Part shown: piece by piece, positions 1-6,623 of the stretch
Position numbering within the stretch: position 1 is the stretch's first letter
Layout of the letters: each line of letters begins with the position of its first letter
Source: Pirellulales bacterium
GTDB taxonomy: Bacteria; Planctomycetota; Planctomycetia; Pirellulales; JALHLM01
Length of the DNA: 7,943 bases
NCBI GenBank assembly: GCA_022844585.1
Contig: JALHLM010000275.1
Span: forward strand, 1 to 7,943
Direction: 5' to 3'
Notes under the pieces: generated by a model
Databases searched by the model: none
What the model was told of the DNA's origin: nothing
What the model saw: the letters and a program-made list of their open reading frames with translations, nothing else
Program-made: the position numbers and the translations under genes

Positions 1-1
1 C

Positions 2-1489
2 TTCGCCATCGATGGCTATAACGTCGTCACGTTCAACCTGATCACGTTGCATGATCAGTTGGCGGGCTACCGCACGTTGACCGGCGACGGGATCGTGCTG
101 CGGATGGAGGCACGGGAAGCGGAACTTTATGGCCGCCGCGCCTTGGATTTGCTGGCGCGCGCGAAGCAATCGTTGACGGCGAAATACGCCACCACCGTGC
201 CGGATCCTGTATTGGTGGAGATCTTTCCGCAACAAAAGGATTTCGCGGTGCGCACGTTCGGCATGCCGGGTGTCGAGGGTTTTCTCGGTGTCTGCTTCGG
301 CCGCGTCATCACCGCCAACAGCCCCGCGTCGCAGGGGGCGTCGCCGTCGAATTGGGAGGCGGTGCTGTGGCACGAGTTTTGCCACGTGGTGACGCTCGCC
401 AAGACACGGAACAAAACGCCGCGCTGGTTGAGCGAGGGGATTTCGGTTCACGAGGAGACCGAACAGAACGCCGGCTGGGGACAAGCGATCAACGCGCGCT
501 ATCGTGAAATGCTGTTGGACGATGAATTGACGCCGCTCAGCGAGCTAAGCTCTGCGTTTCTGACGGCAAAGTCGCCGCTGGACGTGCAGTTCGCGTACTT
601 CGAGTCGGCGCTCGCAGTAAGGTTTCTCATCGAACGCCATGGGCCCGAGGCATTGAACCGGGTATTGGACGAGTTGGGCGCTGGGCTGCAAATCAACGAC
701 GCCTTGGCGCGGCACACGATGTCGTCTCTGGAGCAGTTGGACCAGGATTTTGACACGTTCGCCAAGGACTACGCGAAGAGCGTCGCGCCCAAGGCGAGTT
801 GGGAAACGCCAGATGCGGAGACGGTGACGGATCTCGGTTCCGCGCTATCGTGGTTGAACGCGCATCCGGACAGCGTGCCGGGGCTGACGCGATTGGCCGT
901 GGAATTGGTCCGCGCGGAGCAATGGAACGAGGCCGTCGCGCCACTGGAAAAGCTGCGGACGTTGTTTCCGGAATCGATCGGCGCGGAGAGCCCTTACGCG
1001 ATGCTCGCGAAGGCGTATCGCGAGCTGGGGAAAGGGCCGGAAGAACGGGCTGTGCTGGAGGATTGGGCGGCCCGCGATGGCGACGCCTTGCCGGCCCAGC
1101 TAAGATTAATGGAGTTGGCCGAGGCCCGCGGTGATTGGGCGGCGGTCGCCAGGTTCGCGCGCGACGCGTTGGCGGTGAATCCGTTGACGGCGGCCCCGCA
1201 TCGTTACCTGGCGAAGGCTGCGGAACAACTCAGCGAGCGTGGCGAGGCGATCGAAGCGTATCGCGCACTCATATTGCTCGACCCGACCGATCCGGCGGAG
1301 CAGCATTTTCGATTGGCGCGGATGTTGAAGGAAGACGGACAGGCGAAGGAGGCGCGGCGCGCGGTGCTCCAGGCCTTGGAGGCAGCCCCGCGGTATCGCG
1401 CGGCACATGCGCTGTTGTTGGAATTGGGGCCGAGCGAGGCAGTCGACGGAAGCAACGTCACACCGAAGGCCGAGGGCACGACGCCATGA
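2..1489 (+). CDS. Peptidase_MA-like zinc metallopeptidase with C-terminal TPR repeats (5'-partial)
   Basis: The reading frame is open from base 2, so the true start lies upstream of the window; the TTG at 47 is internal, because the frame before it already reads as coding (FAIDGYNVVTFNLI). A gluzincin-type zinc motif HEFCH is encoded at 371-385, with WLSEG at 425-439 supplying the probable third ligand, the Glu. This arrangement and the preceding VEIFPQQKDF-type strand are typical of the Peptidase_MA-like family. From about base 870 to 1430 the protein becomes helical, with roughly five TPR-like repeats, each ending in a pattern such as ALAVNP, LILLDP or ALEAAP; these usually bind other proteins. 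By family knowledge it would hydrolyse peptide bonds or be a degenerate scaffold. The zinc residues are intact, so activity is possible, but the substrate is unknown. Any signal peptide would be outside the window. The stop overlaps the next start (ATGA), suggesting coupled translation with the DUF4159 gene. Confidence 0.9.
   Translation, partial: FAIDGYNVVTFNLITLHDQLAGYRTLTGDGIVLRMEAREAELYGRRALDLLARAKQSLTAKYATTVPDPVLVEIFPQQKDFAVRTFGMPGVEGFLGVCFGRVITANSPASQGASPSNWEAVLWHEFCHVVTLAKTRNKTPRWLSEGISVHEETEQNAGWGQAINARYREMLLDDELTPLSELSSAFLTAKSPLDVQFAYFESALAVRFLIERHGPEALNRVLDELGAGLQINDALARHTMSSLEQLDQDFDTFAKDYAKSVAPKASWETPDAETVTDLGSALSWLNAHPDSVPGLTRLAVELVRAEQWNEAVAPLEKLRTLFPESIGAESPYAMLAKAYRELGKGPEERAVLEDWAARDGDALPAQLRLMELAEARGDWAAVARFARDALAVNPLTAAPHRYLAKAAEQLSERGEAIEAYRALILLDPTDPAEQHFRLARMLKEDGQAKEARRAVLQALEAAPRYRAAHALLLELGPSEAVDGSNVTPKAEGTTP
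1472..1476 (+). promoter_or_regulatory. Ribosome binding site for the DUF4159 gene
   Basis: GAGGG lies 9 bases before the ATG at 1486, inside the last codons of the peptidase/TPR gene. It supports 1486 as the start over the longer in-frame extension, which begins at 1135 and reads through the preceding gene in another frame. Confidence 0.65.
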
Positions 1490-2355
1490 AACCAAAACGA
1501 TCTGCGATCGCCGGAATGGCGGCGGGCTGCTTGTTGTTGGGGGGGGCCGCGCTCGCACAATACGGTTGGGATCGTGAGTTCCGCAACTTCGATCGCGACA
1601 CGTTGCCGGCCGATCGCGCCGGCGTGCCGGATTGGCAGGTCGATCCGCATTTCAAACACGACGTGTTTACGTTTGTGCGCGTGCAATACGACTCCGTTGG
1701 TCGTCGCGGCGGTTGGGGACGTGGTCGAGGCGGCGGGTGGCGAACCGATTTCCCGGACAGCGATTTGAACTTTCCGTTTCGGCTGCAGCAGTTGACGTCG
1801 ATGAAGGTCGATCCGCAGCCGATCATCCTGCGGCTGACCGATCCGCGGCTGTTTGACTACCCCTTTCTGTACATGATCGAGCCGGGCGGGCTCTACTTCT
1901 CCGACGAAGAAGTCGCTTGCCTACGCCGTTATCTGCTCAACGGCGGCTTTCTGATGGTCGACGATTTCTGGGGCGATTACGAGTACCAGAACTTCTACGA
2001 ACAGATCAAACGCGTGTTCCCGGAATTCGAGCCGGAAGAGTTGGAGATCGATCACGAGATCTTCCGCTGTGTGTACAAGCTCAAAGAAAAGCCGCAAGTG
2101 CCCGCCATTAACACGTACCAGTCGTACGGTCCGGACGTCACCTGGGAACCGCGCCATGGCGGCGACAGCCAGACGGTGCATTATCGCGCGATCAACGACA
2201 AGAAAGGGCGGATGATGGTGATCATTTGCCACAACACGGATCTCGGGGACGGCTGGGAACAAGAAGGCGCTGACCCTGGCTATTTCCGCGAGTACGCGGA
2301 GAAGAAGTCGTACCCGATGGGAATCAATATTGTCACGTATGCGATGACGCATTGA
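1486..2355 (+). CDS. Exported DUF4159 domain protein
   Basis: This is a 289-residue protein. The ATG at 1486 overlaps the upstream stop (ATGA), has a GAGGG site 9 bases before it, and opens a clear signal peptide: KPKR, then a hydrophobic stretch, then a likely signal peptidase I site after ALA at residue 24. The mature protein has a Gly/Arg/Trp-rich stretch (residues 72-86), then the conserved block LNFPFRLQQLTSMKVDP, then a DUF4159 core including LTDPRLFDYPFLY, LRRYLLNGG (146-154) and MVDDFWG (157-163), ending with a GINIVTYAMTH-like C-terminus. DUF4159 is predicted to have a class-I glutamine amidotransferase-like fold without an assigned reaction. It recurs beside MoxR/DUF58/Bat genes, so a role in that envelope system is inferred. 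No catalytic Cys-His pair could be assigned. An 8-G run (1539-1546) lies in the signal-peptide codons. Confidence 0.92.
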   Translation: MKPKRSAIAGMAAGCLLLGGAALAQYGWDREFRNFDRDTLPADRAGVPDWQVDPHFKHDVFTFVRVQYDSVGRRGGWGRGRGGGWRTDFPDSDLNFPFRLQQLTSMKVDPQPIILRLTDPRLFDYPFLYMIEPGGLYFSDEEVACLRRYLLNGGFLMVDDFWGDYEYQNFYEQIKRVFPEFEPEELEIDHEIFRCVYKLKEKPQVPAINTYQSYGPDVTWEPRHGGDSQTVHYRAINDKKGRMMVIICHNTDLGDGWEQEGADPGYFREYAEKKSYPMGINIVTYAMTH

Positions 2356-2524
2356 AGGTGTTTGGGAGCGATTTTCTGGTTCGATCGCGGATTCTGTCAG
2401 GCACAACTTTTGCGCGATCTTGGGATGTTGCGGCGATTGCGTTTGTTGGATTGGTTTTGGATTTCGACGGCGGTGCCTGACCTACAGTTTTGACTTCATT
2501 GTTCCTTCTACTTTCGAGTTGCCT
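2356..2524 (+). other. Intergenic gap before moxR, T-rich, with inverted repeats
   Basis: This is the only sizeable non-coding stretch in the window. It is visibly richer in T and poorer in GC than the flanking genes. It holds a perfect 9-bp inverted repeat (2396-2404 and 2473-2481) and a weaker 7-bp pair (GATCGCG at 2383-2389, CGCGATC at 2413-2419). The frame of the moxR gene stays open back to a TTG at 2420, but the residues it would add (MGCCGDCVCWIG...) do not resemble a MoxR N-terminus. The gap may carry a promoter, an attenuator or a degraded small mobile repeat; no convincing sigma-70 promoter or rho-independent terminator was found. Confidence 0.6.
2396..2481. repeat. 9-bp perfect inverted repeat, 68-base spacer
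   Basis: GTCAGGCAC at 2396-2404 is the exact reverse complement of GTGCCTGAC at 2473-2481. Pairing does not extend beyond 9 bp on either side. The 86-base unit sits wholly in the gap between the DUF4159 and moxR genes. It could be the ends of a miniature REP- or MITE-like element, a long-loop RNA hairpin, or a spaced operator. Only the symmetry is directly seen; no target-site duplication was recognised. Confidence 0.55.
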
Positions 2525-3538
2525 GTGCTGACGGACGCTGATGCTTTCGATGTGGAACGGCAAGTCGTGGAACACCTGCGCGAGAGTCGCGGGCGGATCG
2601 CGACCGAGTTGGGGAAGGTGATCATTGGGCAGAAGGAGGTCACCGACCAACTGCTGATCAGTCTGTTCGCAGGCGGGCATTGCCTGATTACCGGCGCGCC
2701 GGGGCTCGCGAAAACCTTGCTGGTGCGGACAATCGCGCGGATCTTCGCGCTCAAGTTTCAGCGAATTCAATTCACGCCGGACTTGATGCCGGCCGACATC
2801 ACGGGCACGGAGATTCTGGAAGAGACCGGCGACGGCCGCCGGCGGATGCAGTTCGTGCCGGGGCCGATCTTCGCCAACGTGATTCTGGCCGACGAGATCA
2901 ATCGCACGCCGCCGAAGACGCAGGCGGCGCTGTTGGAAGCGATGCAGGAGCATCAAGTCACGGCGGCCGGCGTGCGGTATCCACTGGAGGAGCCGTTCTT
3001 CGTGCTGGCTACGCAAAACCCCATCGAGATGGAAGGTACGTATCCGCTGCCGGAGGCGCAGCTCGATCGGTTCATGTTCAATGTGATCGTCGACTACCTG
3101 CCGGAAGACGACGAAGTGACCGTGGTGCGGCAGACGACTTCGCGGCAACCGGAGGCGCTCGAGGCGCTGTTCGACGGGGAGCACGTGCTGCGATTCCATG
3201 AAGTCGTCCGCAAGGTGCCGATCGCCGAGGAGGTCGTGCGGTACGCGGTGAGGCTGGCGGCGGCCTCCCGACCGGGACAAACTGGCACGCCCGACTTTGT
3301 GAATCAATGGGTCAACTGGGGCGCCGGCCTGCGCGCGCCGCAATGCCTGGTATTGGGCGCGAAGGCGCGAGCGCTGCTGGCGGGGCGGTATCACGTGTCG
3401 CCGGACGATATTCGCGCGCTCGCGCATCCGACGTTGCGGCATCGCATTTTGCTGAACTATCGCGCCGAGGCCGACGGAATTTCGGTGGACGGGTTGATCG
3501 ACCGCTTGCTCGAACACGTGCGAGGGCCCCAGGCGTGA
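2525..3538 (+). CDS. MoxR-family AAA+ ATPase
   Basis: With a GTG start at 2525 the product is 337 residues, a normal length for the family. It opens VLTDADAFDVE, then VIIGQ (32-36), Walker A GAPGLAKT (57-64, bases 2693-2716), a FTPDLMPADITG block (about 83-94), Walker B VILADE (119-124), NRTPPKTQAALLEAMQE, sensor 1 ATQNP (162-166) and the EAQLDRF arginine-finger motif (177-183). All ATPase residues look intact. MoxR ATPases form cytoplasmic rings that remodel or activate VWA-domain partners; here the partner candidates are the DUF58 and BatA-like proteins just downstream. The stop overlaps the DUF58 start by GTGA, so the two are probably made together. The start is the least certain part: only a weak GAG precedes 2525. 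TTG at 2519 and GTG at 2552 are alternatives, and TTG at 2420 is unlikely because it adds a Cys-rich, unconserved leader encoded across the inverted repeat. Confidence 0.95.
   Translation: MLTDADAFDVERQVVEHLRESRGRIATELGKVIIGQKEVTDQLLISLFAGGHCLITGAPGLAKTLLVRTIARIFALKFQRIQFTPDLMPADITGTEILEETGDGRRRMQFVPGPIFANVILADEINRTPPKTQAALLEAMQEHQVTAAGVRYPLEEPFFVLATQNPIEMEGTYPLPEAQLDRFMFNVIVDYLPEDDEVTVVRQTTSRQPEALEALFDGEHVLRFHEVVRKVPIAEEVVRYAVRLAAASRPGQTGTPDFVNQWVNWGAGLRAPQCLVLGAKARALLAGRYHVSPDDIRALAHPTLRHRILLNYRAEADGISVDGLIDRLLEHVRGPQA
3522..3526 (+). promoter_or_regulatory. Ribosome binding site for the DUF58 gene
   Basis: GAGGG lies 8 bases before the GTG at 3535, within the last codons of moxR. It decides a GTG start that would otherwise be missed in favour of a longer frame from 3307 lying inside moxR. 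Confidence 0.65.
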
Positions 3539-4515
3539 GCACCGTCGCACGCAACACGGCCGGCGGGTCGCGCGCCTCGGGCGCGGCGTCCGGGTTTATC
3601 GACCCGGCGACGTTGATGCGGATTAAGAGCTTGCAGATGCGGGCGCAGGCGGTCGTCGAAGGGTTCATGTCGGGGATTCATCGCAGTCCCTACTTCGGCT
3701 TCTCCGTCGAGTTCAGCGAGTACCGGCAGTACAGCCCGGGCGACGATCCTCGATATCTCGATTGGCGGCTGTACGCGCGTTCGGACCGGTATTACTTGAA
3801 GCGGTTCGAAGATGAAACGAACCTGCGTTGTTATTTGCTGGTCGATACGAGCCGCTCGATGGGCTATTCGTCGATTGGCTATACGAAGAGCGACTACGCG
3901 CGGACCGCCGCGGCGACCATCGCTTATTTCCTGTCTACGCAGCGAGACGCTGTCGGCTTGCTGACGTTCGAGGACGAGGTCGTCGGCTATTTGCCGCCGC
4001 GCTATCGCCCGGGACATTTGCGGCACGTGATGGCGGCGCTGCAGCGCGAACCGGAGGGGAAGGCGACCAATCTCGTCGCGCCGCTCCAGCAGATCGCCGC
4101 GACGGTGCGGAAACGCGGCCTGGTCGTGATGATTTCCGATTTGCTCGCGCCGGTGGACGTGCTGGCAACGCACTTGGGCTACCTGCGTTCGCAGGGGCAC
4201 GAGGTGATCTTGCTGCGCGTGCTGGATCCGGCGGAAGTAACGTTCGAGTTTCAAACTCCGGCGATGTTTCAGGATATTGAGTCGCAACGCGAGTTGTACG
4301 TCGATCCGCTCGCGGCGAAGGCCGGGTACTTGGAACGCTTTAACGCGCACGCGGACGCGCTGCGGAAGATTTGTGAGAACCAGGGGATTGAACTGGTAAC
4401 GATTCGCACGGATCGTGCCTTGGAGATGGTGCTGTTCGATCTGTTGCGACTGCGGATGAGTCGCTCGCGCCGCGCCGCGCGACGGCCCGGCGGGCGCGGG
4501 GGAGGACGCGGATGA
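3535..4515 (+). CDS. DUF58 protein with VWA-type metal site
   Basis: This is a 326-residue protein starting with GTG at 3535, which overlaps the moxR stop (GTGA). After a short Ala/Gly-rich leader come the DUF58 signature FSEYRQYSPGDDPRYLDWR (about 60-78) and YYLKRFEDETN. A VWA-like fold follows, with a complete MIDAS set: DTSRS (Asp104, Ser106, Ser108), Thr178 in GKATN and Asp202 in MISDL. No membrane segment is evident, so it is probably cytoplasmic or membrane-peripheral. In this family DUF58 proteins pair with MoxR ATPases; a role as the metal-binding adaptor remodelled by the upstream MoxR is inferred from that pattern. The last 20 residues (307-326) form an unusual Arg/Gly tail (SRSRRAARRPGGRGGGRG), encoded by very GC-rich DNA that also contains the ribosome binding site of the next gene. 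The stop overlaps the next start by ATGA. Confidence 0.94.
   Translation: MSTVARNTAGGSRASGAASGFIDPATLMRIKSLQMRAQAVVEGFMSGIHRSPYFGFSVEFSEYRQYSPGDDPRYLDWRLYARSDRYYLKRFEDETNLRCYLLVDTSRSMGYSSIGYTKSDYARTAAATIAYFLSTQRDAVGLLTFEDEVVGYLPPRYRPGHLRHVMAALQREPEGKATNLVAPLQQIAATVRKRGLVVMISDLLAPVDVLATHLGYLRSQGHEVILLRVLDPAEVTFEFQTPAMFQDIESQRELYVDPLAAKAGYLERFNAHADALRKICENQGIELVTIRTDRALEMVLFDLLRLRMSRSRRAARRPGGRGGGRG
4501..4505 (+). promoter_or_regulatory. Ribosome binding site for the BatA-like gene
   Basis: GGAGG, extended upstream by further Gs, lies 6 bases before the ATG at 4512. It is formed by the Gly/Arg codons at the DUF58 C-terminus, so the same bases serve as both tail and initiation signal. Confidence 0.75.
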
Positions 4516-6623
4516 GTTTCCTCGCTCCCTTATTTCTCTTTGGCGCATTCGCGGTCGCGGCGCCCGTGTTGTTTCATCTGATTCGGCGCTCGCCGCAAGG
4601 CAAGATGCCGTTCAGTTCGTTGATGTTTCTCACCCCGTCGCCGCCACGGTTAACGCGGCGAAGCAGGCTCGATCACTTGTTGCTGCTGCTGTTGCGGGCG
4701 GCGGCGTTTTGTCTGCTGGTGCTGGCCTTCGCCCGGCCGTTCTTACGCGAAGCCGCGGCGTTGAATCGCGAGGCGGCCGATCGGCAGCGCGTGGTGGTGC
4801 TGGTGGATACGAGCGCCAGCCTACGGCGCGGCGATTTGTGGGCGCAGACGCTCGCGGCGGCGGAAGCGACGCTGACGAAGTTGCGACCGCAAGACGAATG
4901 GGCAGTGCTGGCGTTCGACCAAGGGACGCGGCCGGTGGTGGGCTTCGCCGAATTGGCGGCCCTCGATCCGGGACAGCGGCCCGCGTTGGCGATGAGCCGT
5001 TTGAAGGAGTTGACGCCGACGTGGCAATCGACGGAATTGGCCGAGGCCCTGATCGAAGCGGTCGGCGTCGTCAATGAAGGAGCGGACAAAACGGAACAGA
5101 CGGCGCGCGGGGCGCGGCGCGTCGTACTGATCAGTGATCTGCAGCAAGGCAGCCGCATCGAGGCATTGACCGATTTCGAATGGCCGCGCGATGTGGAGTT
5201 GGAACTGCGGACGGTCGCGATCCAGGGAGGCAACGCGTCGGTCAGTTTATTGGGCGGCGACGACTCGCCCAGCACGTCCGAACGCGGCGATTTGCGCGTT
5301 CGCGTGACGAACGAAGCGGATTCGACCGGCGAGAATTTCCAATTACGTTGGCGGGGGGACGCGGACGCGACGGACGCGTCGCCGATCGCCGTCTATGTGC
5401 CACCGGGGGAGTCTCGCGTCGTGCGATTGCCGAAGCCCAACGATCCGGCGAACCAGCGCCGCGTCGAGTTGCTGGGCGATGCGCAGCCGTTTGATAACAC
5501 GTTGTTCGTCGCCACTCGGCCAGTGGACGAGGTGGAAGTGTTTTACGTCGGCGCAGAACGCACTGACGATGCTACGCAATTGCGGTACTACGCCGAACGC
5601 GCACTAGCCGAAGCGCCGGGACGAAGCGTGAGCGTGAAGACGATTGCGCCCGATGGCGCGTTGCCGGAGTTGCAGCCGCGCAAGACTCCGCTCGTCGTGT
5701 TGGGAACGGAAGCGGGCGAATCGCAACGAGCGGGCTTGCGGGCGTACCTGGAAAGTGGCGGCACCGTCTTGTCCGTGTTAACCGCGGCGGGGGCGCACGA
5801 GACGCTCGCGATGCTGTGTGGCTTGCCGGCCATCGAATCGACCGAGGGCGTCCTATCGGACTACGCGATGCTCGGTCAAATCGATTGGCGGCATCCGCTG
5901 TTCGCGCCGTTGGCGGGAGCGCAATACAACGACTTTACCAAGATTCGCTTTTGGAAATACCGACGGTTGGCGGCCGATTTGCTGGGAGAAGCACGAGTCG
6001 TCGCGGCGTTCGAGAATGGCGATCCGGCCGTGATCGAAAAACTGGTTGGCAAGGGACGGCTGGTCGTGTTGACCGCCGGTTGGCAGCCGGGCGATAGCCA
6101 GTTGTCGCGGTCGTCGAAGTTCGTGCCGTTGATGCAGTCGATGTTGGCTCTCTACGACCCCGGGTTGTTCGAGGCGCGGAGTTATGTTGTCGGCGAGCGC
6201 GTGCGTTTGCCAGCGCAGCCCGCGGGCGCGACGGAATTCAACATTCAGCAGCCCGATGGAAGCCCAATCACCTTGCCTGCCGACGCTGAGACCTTTGCTG
6301 ACACCGCGGAGCCGGGCGTGTATGCGCTCGATCTGCCGGCGGGGCGGCAGGATTTTGCGGTGAATCTCGACCCGCGCGAGAGCCGCACTTCGCCGCTGCC
6401 CGTAGAGACGCTGGAGCAATGGGGCGCGCGGCTGACGAACGAGGAACGCCGTGCGCAGCAGGCGGAGCAATCGCGGCAACTGCGCGACGTGGAACTGGAA
6501 GGGCGACAAAAGCTCTGGCAGTGGTTGGTCGTGGCCGTCTTGGCGGTGTTGATCGCGGAAACCTGGCTGGCCGGGCGGCTGAGTCGTCCGAGCCTGAACC
6601 AAGCGGAGGGCTTGGCCTCATGA
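4512..6623 (+). CDS. BatA-like membrane protein with VWA domain
   Basis: This is a 703-residue protein. The N-terminus (FLAPLFLFGAFAVAAPVLFHLIRR, then MPFSSLMFL and a second hydrophobic stretch LLLLLLRAAAFCLLVLAFARPFL, about 56-78) matches the aerotolerance-regulator (BatA) N-terminal domain. A VWA domain follows, with MIDAS residues DTSAS (Asp99, Ser101, Ser103), a probable Thr174 in QSTEL, and Asp209 in LISDL. A beta-rich region comes next (about 230-345). A GATase1-like segment follows at about 393-440 (PLVVLGTE, LRAYLESGG). A C-terminal transmembrane helix spans about 668-687 and ends ETWLAGRLSR. The predicted layout is a large folded region between the second and third helices, probably facing the periplasm. 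By family knowledge such proteins are membrane partners of MoxR/DUF58. The start has a strong GGAGG 6 bases before it and overlaps the DUF58 stop; the stop overlaps the next start (ATGA). Whether this is a true Bat protein or a planctomycete-type relative cannot be settled here. Confidence 0.92.
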   Translation: MSFLAPLFLFGAFAVAAPVLFHLIRRSPQGKMPFSSLMFLTPSPPRLTRRSRLDHLLLLLLRAAAFCLLVLAFARPFLREAAALNREAADRQRVVVLVDTSASLRRGDLWAQTLAAAEATLTKLRPQDEWAVLAFDQGTRPVVGFAELAALDPGQRPALAMSRLKELTPTWQSTELAEALIEAVGVVNEGADKTEQTARGARRVVLISDLQQGSRIEALTDFEWPRDVELELRTVAIQGGNASVSLLGGDDSPSTSERGDLRVRVTNEADSTGENFQLRWRGDADATDASPIAVYVPPGESRVVRLPKPNDPANQRRVELLGDAQPFDNTLFVATRPVDEVEVFYVGAERTDDATQLRYYAERALAEAPGRSVSVKTIAPDGALPELQPRKTPLVVLGTEAGESQRAGLRAYLESGGTVLSVLTAAGAHETLAMLCGLPAIESTEGVLSDYAMLGQIDWRHPLFAPLAGAQYNDFTKIRFWKYRRLAADLLGEARVVAAFENGDPAVIEKLVGKGRLVVLTAGWQPGDSQLSRSSKFVPLMQSMLALYDPGLFEARSYVVGERVRLPAQPAGATEFNIQQPDGSPITLPADAETFADTAEPGVYALDLPAGRQDFAVNLDPRESRTSPLPVETLEQWGARLTNEERRAQQAEQSRQLRDVELEGRQKLWQWLVVAVLAVLIAETWLAGRLSRPSLNQAEGLAS
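6605..6610 (+). promoter_or_regulatory. Ribosome binding site for the DUF4175-like gene
   Basis: GGAGGG lies 9 bases before the ATG at 6620, within the final codons of the BatA-like gene. It confirms translation of the partial downstream frame. Confidence 0.7.

Noticed and set aside
1135..1485. N-terminal extension of the DUF4159 frame
   Set aside because: It overlaps the TPR-coding part of the upstream gene in another frame and reads as Gly/Arg-rich noise; the signal peptide begins exactly at the ATG at 1486.
1519..1530. AAGC in the DUF4159 leader as a lipoprotein site
   Set aside because: The hydrophobic stretch before Cys15 is too short and continues after it; a signal peptidase I site after ALA (residue 24) fits better.
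2383..2419. GATCGCG / CGCGATC as a terminator after the DUF4159 gene
   Set aside because: Only 7 bp with a 23-base loop and no T-run after it; it also overlaps the longer inverted repeat. Chance pairing is plausible.
2490..2514. TTGACT ... TACTTT as a promoter for moxR
   Set aside because: The spacer is only 13 bases, too short for a sigma-70 promoter, and the transcript would begin almost at the start codon.
2333..3550. 405-codon open frame on the minus strand opposite moxR
   Set aside because: It mirrors the well-supported MoxR gene. Its translation is Arg/His/Gln-rich without any recognisable motif, as expected for the antisense of GC-rich codons.
3457..4548. 363-codon minus-strand frame opposite DUF58
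   Set aside because: Antisense shadow of a gene with an intact DUF58 signature and MIDAS residues; no domain-like pattern and no supporting ribosome binding site was noted.
5358..5381. Repeated GACGCG units in the BatA-like gene
   Set aside because: Only three copies, coding for Asp-Ala in a linker-like stretch; this is ordinary GC-rich low complexity rather than a functional repeat.
5853..6602. 249-codon minus-strand frame opposite the BatA-like gene
   Set aside because: Shadow of the C-terminal part of the BatA-like gene; composition is Arg/Gln/His-rich and unlike a folded protein.
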